Notes: generated by a model from the letters alone, not told the origin. Shown: positions 44,253-53,681, numbered from the stretch's first letter. The stretch is 64,000 nt of DNA from Mesomycoplasma ovipneumoniae (GCF_035918255.1 NZ_CP142136.1:806001-870000), one strand, 5' to 3'. Numbers and translations: made by a program.

Positions 44253-47200
44253 GTTTTTGTGCTGTACAATTTCTTACTAGAGTAAAACAACTTAAAGATC
44301 AACACAAACTAAAACAACGTTTTTGTGCTGTACAATTTCTTACTAGAGTAAAACCAGTTTTTGCACTCAATTCACGATTCTGTTGTTTTTGTGCTGTACA
44401 ATTTCTTACTAGAGTAAAACTGATATATCAACTAACTACTTATATTATAGGTTTTTGTGCTGTACAATTTCTTACTAGAGTAAAACCATTTTCTGAGTCA
44501 TAAAAACTGACTGTGAGTTTTTGTGCTGTACAATTTCTTACTAGAGTAAAACACAAAGCCAATTGCTGATATTTTCTGAGAAGTTTTTGTGCTGTACAAT
44601 TTCTTACTAGAGTAAAACAACCTGTTGGAAATTATCCAGTAAATAGGGGTTTTTGTGCTGTACAATTTCTTACTAGAGTAAAACTGACTTTTTCAACCTT
44701 ATATAATAATTATATGTTTTTGTGCTGTACAATTTCTTACTAGAGTAAAACGTCTAAAAATTGGATTGTCTGCAAATTTTGGTTTTTGTGCTGTACAATT
44801 TCTTACTAGAGTAAAACGCAAAAACAGTTGCCAAAGAATGAAACGCCGTTTTTGTGCTGTACAATTTCTTACTAGAGTAAAACGTAATCTTCTTTTGAGT
44901 GAAACTTAAAATTGTTTTTGTGCTGTACAATTTCTTACTAGAGTAAAACGAACAATATACTCTTGATATAGATCTAGTTGTTTTTGTGCTGTACAATTTC
45001 TTACTAGAGTAAAACGACTTGTCTGAGGAAAAAAAGAGAGACTGTGTTTTTGTGCTGTACAATTTCTTACTAGAGTAAAACTTCAAGGCATGAAAAACTG
45101 CCGTTTATCTTGTTTTTGTGCTGTACAATTTCTTACTAGAGTAAAACGTTACAGCAAAAGTAAGGGTTGAATTATACGTTTTTGTGCTGTACAATTTCTT
45201 ACTAGAGTAAAACGCAAAAGACTTTAATTTCTTTTTTGCTCCGCTGTTTTTGTGCTGTACAATTTCTTACTAGAGTAAAACATGTTGATTCAGGTGATGG
45301 TGACAAAATGGGTTTTTGTGCTGTACAATTTCTTACTAGAGTAAAACCTTACAAACACGGACTATATGTTCCATAAAAGTTTTTGTGCTGTACAATTTCT
45401 TACTAGAGTAAAACCAATTAACAATAAAGTTTTTTATTTTGACTGTTTTTGTGCTGTACAATTTCTTACTAGAGTAAAACATAAGGTTGCTTTTTTGTTT
45501 TGCTTCCTTAGTTTTTGTGCTGTACAATTTCTTACTAGAGTAAAACATCCGCCTGGCAAATTTGTATAAAGAATTAGTTTTTGTGCTGTACAATTTCTTA
45601 CTAGAGTAAAACAAAATGGATAAGATAACAAACTATAACCAGGTTTTTGTGCTGTACAATTTCTTACTAGAGTAAAACACAAAGAGAATTTAAAAACCTG
45701 ACCTTTATGTTTTTGTGCTGTACAATTTCTTACTAGAGTAAAACTTTGCTAAATTGTTTAGGATTAGTTTAGACGTTTTTGTGCTGTACAATTTCTTACT
45801 AGAGTAAAACTACTGCTTCAAAAAATAAAGGTTATAGTTTGTTTTTGTGCTGTACAATTTCTTACTAGAGTAAAACATCGAAAATTATTGCGAATGATAT
45901 TTTTTTGTTTTTGTGCTGTACAATTTCTTACTAGAGTAAAACTATAATATAGTTAAGTAGTTGATTGATAACGTTTTTGTGCTGTACAATTTCTTACTAG
46001 AGTAAAACAAAAAAATGCTCGATAACATTTTCCGCGCTGTTTTTGTGCTGTACAATTTCTTACTAGAGTAAAACTGACTTATCAACCTTATACTCTAATT
46101 ATATGTTTTTGTGCTGTACAATTTCTTACTAGAGTAAAACAAGGCAATTGACCTTATTAATTCGTTATTTGTTTTTGTGCTGTACAATTTCTTACTAGAG
46201 TAAAACTATTAGAGGAACCTATGCTAATATTTACAGGTTTTTGTGCTGTACAATTTCTTACTAGAGTAAAACCCTAAAAATATAAAAATAAGGAGTCTAC
46301 ACAGTTTTTGTGCTGTACAATTTCTTACTAGAGTAAAACAAGGCAATTGACCTTATTAATTCTTTGTTCGTTTTTGTGCTGTACAATTTCTTACTAGAGT
46401 AAAACAAAGAACAGTATGCTGAGCAATCTTCTGATGTTTTTGTGCTGTACAATTTCTTACTAGAGTAAAACGGTGAGAATGTTTGCTGCATCCGCCGACT
46501 TAGTTTTTGTGCTGTACAATTTCTTACTAGAGTAAAACTCAAAAAACGGAGAAATCTGCAGTGCCCTGCGTTTTTGTGCTGTACAATTTCTTACTAGAGT
46601 AAAACAAAGAACAATACAACCAAGAGAGCAGTGACGTTTTTGTGCTGTACAATTTCTTACTAGAGTAAAACAAAAAAATATGTTATAATTATATTAGAGC
46701 AGTTTTTGTGCTGTACAATTTCTTACTAGAGTAAAACATTTATGTCCCAGAGTTTTGTCATGACCTTGTTTTTGTGCTGTACAATTTCTTACTAGAGTAA
46801 AACTTATTATATCTGAGACTTTGAACTAGCATTGTTTTTGTGCTGTACAATTTCTTACTAGAGTAAAACCTGGAGAAAGAGGACAACAAGGAGAACCCGG
46901 TTTTTGTGCTGTACAATTTCTTACTAGAGTAAAACAATTTTATTAGATTTATAATTGACGTCCAGCGTTTTTGTGCTGTACAATTTCTTACTAGAGTAAA
47001 ACTCAATTATAAATCTAATAAAATTACGTGCTGTTTTTGTGCTGTACAATTTCTTACTAGAGTAAAACTAGTTATCTTTTCTAGATCTGGTCTTATCTGT
47101 TTTTGTGCTGTACAATTTCTTACTAGAGTAAAACTTTTCTTTAAGACAATACTGTTTGTATCGTGTTTTTGTGCTGTACAATTTCTTACTAGAGTAAAAC

Positions 47201-50171
47201 TCGTATTAAATAGTTTATACGGCAAGTTCGGTTTTTGTGCTGTACAATTTCTTACTAGAGTAAAACCTAACAACCCGTTATTTTGTAATTACATATGTTT
47301 TTGTGCTGTACAATTTCTTACTAGAGTAAAACGAAAAGGAAAAAATTGAAAAAATGAACCCAGTTTTTGTGCTGTACAATTTCTTACTAGAGTAAAACCA
47401 CCAACTCATTTTACAAAAGGTAAAAGTGGTTTTTGTGCTGTACAATTTCTTACTAGAGTAAAACAAATGTTATTGTTTGTTAGACCCAAAAAGTGTTTTT
47501 GTGCTGTACAATTTCTTACTAGAGTAAAACAAAACTTTATATGAGGTAGTAAAATTGATTGTTTTTGTGCTGTACAATTTCTTACTAGAGTAAAACTTTG
47601 TGTCTTAATCATTGGGGGTTACCACCGTTTTTGTGCTGTACAATTTCTTACTAGAGTAAAACAAACGGCAAAAAATATTTTAGATCTTTCAAGTTTTTGT
47701 GCTGTACAATTTCTTACTAGAGTAAAACTTGAATTTGCCTGCATTCAAACAGTGCCACGTTTTTGTGCTGTACAATTTCTTACTAGAGTAAAACTAAAAA
47801 TGATACTATACTATCTAATAGTCAGTTTTTGTGCTGTACAATTTCTTACTAGAGTAAAACAATACTAATGGTCTTCACCACCAAAAATGTGTTTTTGTGC
47901 TGTACAATTTCTTACTAGAGTAAAACGTATAATTATAGTATAAGGTTGAAAAGTCAGTTTTTGTGCTGTACAATTTCTTACTAGAGTAAAACTTTAAGGC
48001 ATAAAGGTGCTCTCCAAGAGTAGTTTTTGTGCTGTACAATTTCTTACTAGAGTAAAACATCCGCCTATCGAAATTATATAAAGAACTAGTTTTTGTGCTG
48101 TACAATTTCTTACTAGAGTAAAACAATACAAGAGTTATTACTAAACAACAGTATGTTTTTGTGCTGTACAATTTCTTACTAGAGTAAAACCCGAAAAATA
48201 AAAAAATAAGGAGTCTATACAGTTTTTGTGCTGTACAATTTCTTACTAGAGTAAAACCAAAAAGAGCAGGATCATAGAAAAAACGGAGTTTTTGTGCTGT
48301 ACAATTTCTTACTAGAGTAAAACTATCAACAAGAACAAGAACAACTAGACTTAGTTTTTGTGCTGTACAATTTCTTACTAAAGTAAAACCTAATTTGCTG
48401 ACTTGTGGTGTTAATGTTAGTTTTTGTGCTGTACAATTTCTTACTAGAGTAAAACAATTTATATACTAACATGTTACCACTTTTTGTTTTTGTGCTGTAC
48501 AATTTCTTACTAGAGTAAAACATTTTTATATAATAATTAAGTTGTTTATTTGTTTTTGTGCTGTACAATTTCTTACTAGAGTAAAACAATAAAAATGCAG
48601 TTCCCTTTGGAATGTCTGTTTTTGTGCTGTACAATTTCTTACTAGAGTAAAACAATTCTTTCGAACGCCTTTTTGGTAGAACTGTTTTTGTGCTTTACAA
48701 TTTCTTACTAGAGTAAAACATGTTGATTCAGGAGACGGGGATAAAATGGGTTTTTGTGCTGTACAATTTCTTACTAGAGTAAAACTCGCCAACCCATTTT
48801 TTAAACTACTTATATGTTTTTGTGCTGTACAATTTCTTGCTAGAGTAAAACTTATTGAGATTGAACTTTTACTGATATTGTGTTTTTGTGCTGTACAATT
48901 TCTTACTAGAGTAAAACCGATTGTTTTTTGCAGTCAATTTGAAGCTAGTTTTTGTGCTGTACAATTTCTTGCTAGAGTAAAACTTATTGAGATTGAACTT
49001 TTACTGATATTGTGTTTTTGTGCTGTACAATTTCTTACTAGAGTAAAACAAAACTGATCAAAAAACAGTGGTGTATTATGTTTTTGTGCTGTACAATTTC
49101 TTACTAGAGTAAAACTATTCGGTAATTCTTCTTTTATTTGTGATAGTTTTTGTGCTGTACAATTTCTTACTAGAGTAAAACAGACTGGGTCTTGATAAAA
49201 ACTTGACCATTGTTTTTGTGCTGTACAATTTCTTACTAGAGTAAAACACAATAAAATTAATTTCAAAAAACGACTTAGTTTTTGTGCTGTACAATTTCTT
49301 ACTAGAGTAAAACTATTTTCTTTTTGCTCTTCCAAAACGTTCTGTTTTTGTGCTGTACAATTTCTTGCTAGAGTAAAACTCGCCAACCCATTTTTTAAAC
49401 TACTTATATGTTTTTGTGCTGTACAATTTCTTACTAGAGTAAAACAACGAACTAGCTAACAGAAAAGTGGAATTAGTTTTTGTGCTGTACAATTTCTTAC
49501 TAGAGTAAAACTCAATTTTGTTCTCTTTTCTTAATTCTTTCGTTTTTGTGCTGTACAATTTCTTACTAGAGTAAAACTTTTTTTAATAATACAACCAAAT
49601 TTGCGGTCGTTTTTGTGCTGTACAATTTCTTACTAGAGTAAAACCTTTTTGGACATTTTTGAGAGCCTCTTCAAGTTTTTGTGCTGTACAATTTCTTACT
49701 AGAGTAAAACAATTATACACCAAAAGGATTTAGTGCTGAGGTTTTTGTGCTGTACAATTTCTTACTAGAGTAAAACAAACTAATTACAGACGCTTTTGGT
49801 AAAAGTGTTTTTGTGCTGTACAATTTCTTACTAGAGTAAAACTGTAAGTATGTTTGCAGCATCGGCGCTTTTGTTTTTGTGCTGTACAATTTCTTACTAG
49901 AGTAAAACGCAAACATTATACGAAGTATTAAAATTAATGTTTTTGTGCTGTACAATTTCTTACTAGAGTAAAACTAAAATATGAGTCAAATTTTGTGTAT
50001 GTTCGTTTTTGTGCTGTACAATTTCTTACTAGAGTAAAACGGCATTTTTATTGCCTTACTTATATTATACGTTTTTGTGCTGTACAATTTCTTACTAGAG
50101 TAAAACATTTTTTGGATTTGTATGAAGCTCTCTAAGTTTTTGTGCTGTACAATTTCTTACTAGAGTAAAAC
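44253..50171 (+). CRISPR. CRISPR array, 90 repeats and 89 spacers
   Basis: The 36-nt repeat starts GTTTTTGTGCTGTACAATTT and ends CTTACTAGAGTAAAAC. Spacers are mostly 30 nt (29-32). I read through all units: 90 repeats x 36 plus 89 spacers totalling 2679 nt equals the 5919-nt span exactly. Repeats are nearly invariant. Variants lie only toward the distal end: CTAAAGT near 48378, GCTTTACAAT near 48695, and CTTGCTAG at 48816-48851, 48948-48983 and 49344-49379. Leader, promoter and cas1-cas2-csn2 lie at the left end, so new spacers enter there. The repeat also opens frames in several phases; none is a gene. Confidence 0.99.
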
Positions 50172-50451
50172 CGAAGGCATCGAGGAGGCCTATGAGAAAA
50201 ACATGTGTGTATGTAATAAAATTGCATTTTAGAGTAAAAGATGAATACCGCAAGGCAAGACGCAAGAGCAAGTATACTTATTGTCTTGTAGAATATTTTA
50301 TTAAAATAAAACAGCATTTAGACAAAGGAGCCTTAAAATGCCGTTGTTCTGGCGCTGTACAATTCATTAATTGAACAAAATGGCTCTACCAACATGTTAC
50401 CACTTATGGCATATTATTTCAGTGCTGCGAAATTTCTTATTAGAGTAAAAC
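50172..50451 (+). repeat. Decayed distal end of the CRISPR array
   Basis: After the last good repeat four degenerate repeat ends occur at about 70-nt spacing. They are ...TTTTAGAGTAAAAG (ends 50240), ...TTAAAATAAAAC (ends 50312), GGCGCTGTACAATTCATTAA... (50343-50381) and AGTGCTGCGAAATTTCTTAT with TAGAGTAAAAC (50416-50451, about 27 of 36 matching). This looks like the oldest part of the array losing its repeats by mutation. Confidence 0.7.
50192..50443 (+). other. Small open frame in the decayed array tail
   Basis: 83 codons with UGA as Trp, starting MRKTCVYVIKLHFRVKDEYR, with a full Shine-Dalgarno GAGGAGG 4 nt before the ATG. The N-terminal 45 residues are basic and do not match a family I know. 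The C-terminal part is degenerate repeat sequence (SGAVQFINW). It may be a captured or eroded gene fragment, or chance; I do not claim expression. Confidence 0.25.
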
Positions 50452-50526
50452 CTAATCACAAATTTTAATAGCTTTGCTATATTTATTTAACGGACTTAAT
50501 AGTGAATTATTTAGAAAATTAAAAAT

Positions 50527-51189
50527 TTAATTTGAATTTAAAAACTCTTTTATTTGATTTGAAGGGACAAAAAAAGAAATACCTTGAACTGGTTTTTCAT
50601 TTATAAGCCGAAAAGTCATAATACCAATTACTTTGTTTTTAGTATTTAAAACAGGACCGCCACTATTTCCTGGCTCAATTGTGATACTAGTTCGAACAAA
50701 ATTTTGATTAACTACTTTATTAGTTCCTGAAACTATTCCTTTGCTGATTGTTAAGCCAAGATTATGTGGATTTCCGATTGTAAAAATTTCATCGCCATAA
50801 CCAAAATTTTCTTCTATTTCAAGGTTTTTAACTTTTGTGTTTAGTTCCAAACTTAATATGTCATAGTTTGGTGAAATTTTTATAATTTTAGTTTTTTTGT
50901 AGTCTTTTTCATTTGCAAAGCGGTAAAAAATATCAATTTCATCGCTATTTTCAAGAATGTGTTTATTAGTGATAATTTTATTATTTATAACAAAACCGGT
51001 CGCAAAAGAAACTTCCTCATTTTTTTGAATCTTAATTTCAACAATTGACTTTAAAAGGGCTTCATGGTTAATTTTTGGATTTAGTTTTATTCAATTATTT
51101 GTTAGTAAAGTAACGTTTGCTAACAAAATTCCAAGATTTAGAGCCAAAAATAAACCAATAAACCCGTATTTTTTAGTGAATTTTTTCAT
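50527..51189 (-). CDS. HtrA-like trypsin-fold serine protease, membrane anchored, no PDZ
   Basis: 220 residues. An N-terminal membrane anchor (YGFIGLFLALNLGILLANVT) places the catalytic domain outside the cell. Triad: His in IITNKHIL, Asp in NYDILSLEL, Ser in IEPGNSGGPVLN. GDEIFTIGNPHNLGLTISKG is typical of the S1C (DegP/HtrA) fold. The chain ends right after the protease domain, so the PDZ domain of full HtrA is missing. It is flanked by the array tail and by repeat copy 3, whose minus-strand promoter lies about 40 nt upstream of the ATG. Confidence 0.85.
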
Positions 51190-51204
51190 TTTTATCTAAA
51201 AGTG

Positions 51205-51400
51205 TCTTATTCTTAAGTGATTCTAATTATACCTTAATTTTTTCTCAGACCAAGCATTTTTTTTTTTTTTTTTACAAAAGATTAAATTTAAAATAATAAA
51301 AATTAAGACTTTAGGTCAAAAAACAGGATTTACCGGTATTTTTGCATATTTATACTCACTAGAAAGCAAATTTTTGCAATCAACCCGGGAAACTCGGGAT
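51205..51400 (+). repeat. Dispersed repeat, copy 3 (partial, about 195 bp)
   Basis: It corresponds to the right-hand part of copies 1 and 2. Conserved are CTTAAGTGA/TTAAGTGAG, the minus-strand promoter (TATAAT complement 51226-51231; TTGGTC complement 51248-51253; 16-nt spacer), a run of 17 T (51257-51273) and the segment ending AACTCGGG. The left-hand hairpins are absent; instead the HtrA-like gene begins. Confidence 0.75.
51226..51273 (-). promoter_or_regulatory. Promoter of the HtrA-like gene with A17 tract
   Basis: Minus strand order: A17, TGC, TTGGTC, 16 nt, TATAAT, then about 37 nt to the ATG at 51189. The homopolymer just upstream of the -35 could vary in length and tune expression, as homopolymer tracts in mycoplasma surface-gene promoters are known to do. 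Confidence 0.5.
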
Positions 51401-51427
51401 TCAGGAACAATTTTTGATCTAAAAGCA

Positions 51428-51459
51428 TAAAAAAACCTATGAATTCATAGGCTTTTTTT
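51428..51459 (-). terminator. Terminator after rplQ
   Basis: AAAAAAACCTATGAATTCAT pairs with itself around GAATTC and is flanked by A and T tracts, so it is bidirectional. It closes the long ribosomal cluster 25 nt after the rplQ stop and resembles the terminator at 13967-14010. Confidence 0.75.
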
Positions 51460-51483
51460 AGATTTTGGTCTTTAAATTACTAA

Positions 51484-51846
51484 CTAAACTAATTCAATAA
51501 TTGCCATTTTTGAATTATCGCCATTTCGGCTAGGAATTTTAACTATTCGAGTATAGCCACCTTGTCTTTCTTGGTAACGAGGTGCTATTTTGGTAAATAA
51601 ATAAGGCATAACTTTCATTCCGTCTTTGGTTTTTTGGTTATATAAATAACTAAGAACTTGACGGCGAGCTGCTAGATCGTTTTTTTTGGCTTTGGTAATT
51701 AATTTTTCAACAACAGAACGAAGACGCTTTGCACGTGCAAGTGTGGTTTTTAGATGACCATGTAAAATTAAAGAAGTTGCAAGTGAGCGGAAAACTTGGC
51801 GATCTCAGGCAGCATCACGGGAATAAATTTGGTGCGGATTAGCCAT
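51484..51846 (-). CDS. rplQ: 50S ribosomal protein L17
   Basis: 120 residues. MANPHQIYSRDAAWDRQVFR is a diverged N-terminus (the usual L17 start is H-R-K-L-x-R). SLATSLILHGHLKTTLARAK and GGYTRIVKIPSRNGDNS are the conserved core and tail. It follows rpoA directly (3 nt), the standard end of the alpha operon. Confidence 0.95.
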
Positions 51847-51848
51847 AA

Positions 51849-52847
51849 TTAGTTTTCTCCTTTTTGTTCGTTTTTATATATTTCAAGTTTTTCAATTATT
51901 TCCTGAACTGATTTACGGCCAAGATTTTTAATATTTTCAAAGTCATCTTGTGTTAGGTTTTCAATGTCAGAAATTTTATAATAATGAGCGCGTCTAAGTG
52001 CATTTATTGAGCGCACGGAAAGGTCTAAAGACTCAATTGCATCCGAAAAGCGACGGGATGGCTCTTCTTTGACGACTGAGGGTTCAAAAAATTCCTCGGA
52101 AAATTTGTTAAGATTTTCGACATTTGCCAAAATATTAAGGTGGGCTAGTAAAATTTTTGAACCTTCAGAGACAGCATCTTTAGCCTTAATTGAGCCGTCA
52201 GTTTTAATTGAAAAGCTTAGTTTTTCTTCAACAATCGGGCTGGCTGAATTAATTTCAACAGATTGATAATTAGCACTTAAAACCGGTGAAAAATCACTAT
52301 CAACAGCCAAAACTGTGCCATCAAGGTTGGATTCAAGACTTAGTAAAACTTCGTTGACATATTTTTTGTTAGTTTCAAAATCGCTAAAACCTTTACCTGA
52401 AGTTATAAAAAGTTCAAATTTAAGTGAATTAACTCTTGAGACATCGGCAATATACAAATCGGGATTGACAATTTTTAGTCCACTATCAGAAACAATGTCG
52501 CGAGCATAAATTTGTCCAGCTTTTTGGCCATTAAAACTTGCCCGGTGAATTTGATTTTGTCCAAAAAGAGCAGGATCATAGAAAAAACGGACTCTTTTTA
52601 GGTTGTTTAGAATTGTAACAACATCTTCAATTACATCATCAAGAATACTAAATTCATGAGTTACGCCGGCAATTTTTACCCCAAAAACTGCACAAGAAGT
52701 AATTGAAGACAGAACTACACGACGAAGAGCATTTCCGATTGTATTTCCAAGTCCGCGCTCGAGCGGTTTTAGTTCAAAACTTGTTTCAAATTCACTAATT
52801 TGGTCAGTTAAGTTTTCAGAATAGTAAACATTTGCATGTTTTTTCAT
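51849..52847 (-). CDS. rpoA: RNA polymerase subunit alpha
   Basis: 332 residues. The N-terminal dimerisation domain shows FELKPLERGLGNTIGNALRR and SSITSCAVFGVKI. A Glu/Asp linker leads to the C-terminal DNA-binding domain (LDLSVRSINALRRAHYYKIS, LGRKSVQEIIEKL). Codons for KRVRFFYDPALFG (plus-strand 52562-52591) are an exact 30/30 match to a CRISPR spacer at 48258-48287. Confidence 0.98.
   Translation of the reverse strand: MKKHANVYYSENLTDQISEFETSFELKPLERGLGNTIGNALRRVVLSSITSCAVFGVKIAGVTHEFSILDDVIEDVVTILNNLKRVRFFYDPALFGQNQIHRASFNGQKAGQIYARDIVSDSGLKIVNPDLYIADVSRVNSLKFELFITSGKGFSDFETNKKYVNEVLLSLESNLDGTVLAVDSDFSPVLSANYQSVEINSASPIVEEKLSFSIKTDGSIKAKDAVSEGSKILLAHLNILANVENLNKFSEEFFEPSVVKEEPSRRFSDAIESLDLSVRSINALRRAHYYKISDIENLTQDDFENIKNLGRKSVQEIIEKLEIYKNEQKGEN
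52562..52591 (+). other. Protospacer-like exact match to a resident spacer, inside rpoA
   Basis: The plus strand from CAAAAAGAGCAGG to AAAAAACGGA equals the spacer at 48258-48287 over all 30 nt. The 3' flank, where the Cas9 PAM should lie for this array polarity, is CTCTTTTTAG; the 5' flank is GATTTTGTC. Confidence 0.95.
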
Positions 52848-52853
52848 AAAATC

Positions 52854-53258
52854 CTACCTTTTTTCCTGACGTTTAAATCATTTACGCGGAGGACGAGTTC
52901 CGTTGTGGGGAATTGGCGTAACGTCTTGGGTAAGTAAAATATTAATTCCTGAAGTTATAATTTGCTTACGCGCAGCTTCTTTTCCTTGCCCGGTTCCTTT
53001 AAGGTGAACAACAACTTCACGCATTCCGTGTTCACGAGCTTTTTGGGCAGCAGCAGCGGTTGCTAGGGTAGCAGCATATGCGGTTTTTTTCTTTGTTCCT
53101 TTAAAGCCAATTGATCCTGAACTAGCTCAAGAAATTACATTTCCTTGTTTGTCAGTAAAAGAAATTATCGTGTTTTGGTGTGAAGAGTGAATGTGGGCAA
53201 TTCCGGCTGTTACATTTTTTGGTCTGATTTTTTTAACTTTACGAGTATTAGTTGCCAT
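52854..53258 (-). CDS. rpsK: 30S ribosomal protein S11
   Basis: 134 residues. [38 protein letters not shown] and the C-terminal [16 protein letters not shown] (UGA-Trp) are the S11 signatures. It lines the mRNA exit region of the platform. Located between rpsM and rpoA, as in the alpha operon. Confidence 0.97.
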
Positions 53259-53264
53259 GATTAA

Positions 53265-53681
53265 CTATTTTTTACCTTTGTCTTTTTTTGCCATAATTGC
53301 TTTTCTTGGACCTTTTCGAGTACGCGCGTTTTTCTGAGTTACTTGACCACGAACTGGAAGACCTTTACGATGACGGATTCCACGATAACATTTAATTTCA
53401 ATTAGTCTTTTAATATTTGATTGAACTTCACGGTGCAGGTCACCTTCGGTTTTATAAGTTTTTGCAATATCACGAATGATTTGCAAAACATCTTCCTGAA
53501 TTTCTTTAACTTTTGTATCTTGGGTTAAAACAGGATATTTTTTCCCAAATTTTTCTTGCTGAATTGCAGCAGTTTTGTCAATTATTTCTGCAGCAAGCGA
53601 TTTTCCAATTCCATAAATACTTGTAAGAGCAATTACAATTCTTTTATGATTGGGGATTTCAACATTAAGAATACGTGCCAT
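53265..53681 (-). CDS. rpsM: 30S ribosomal protein S13
   Basis: 138 residues. [20 protein letters not shown], the YGIGKSLA helix-two-turn segment and [16 protein letters not shown] are diagnostic. The C-terminal tail is lysine-rich ([11 protein letters not shown]) and reaches toward the P-site tRNA. Confidence 0.97.
   Translation of the reverse strand: MARILNVEIPNHKRIVIALTSIYGIGKSLAAEIIDKTAAIQQEKFGKKYPVLTQDTKVKEIQEDVLQIIRDIAKTYKTEGDLHREVQSNIKRLIEIKCYRGIRHRKGLPVRGQVTQKNARTRKGPRKAIMAKKDKGKK

Noticed and set aside
28442-47370. Spacer at about 47331-47360 resembles the hairpin at the end of cysS (GGAAAAAATT, GAAAAAATGAACC)
   Set aside because: The match is interrupted and low in complexity, with a two-base gap and different ends, so it is not a convincing protospacer.
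44754-49955. Many open frames in the array encoding repeated peptides such as FYSSKKLYSTKT, FTLVRNCTAQK and FCAVQFLTRVK
   Set aside because: They arise from the 36-nt repeat plus 30-nt spacer, whose 66-nt period keeps the frame. They have no start signals of their own and occur in several phases on both strands.
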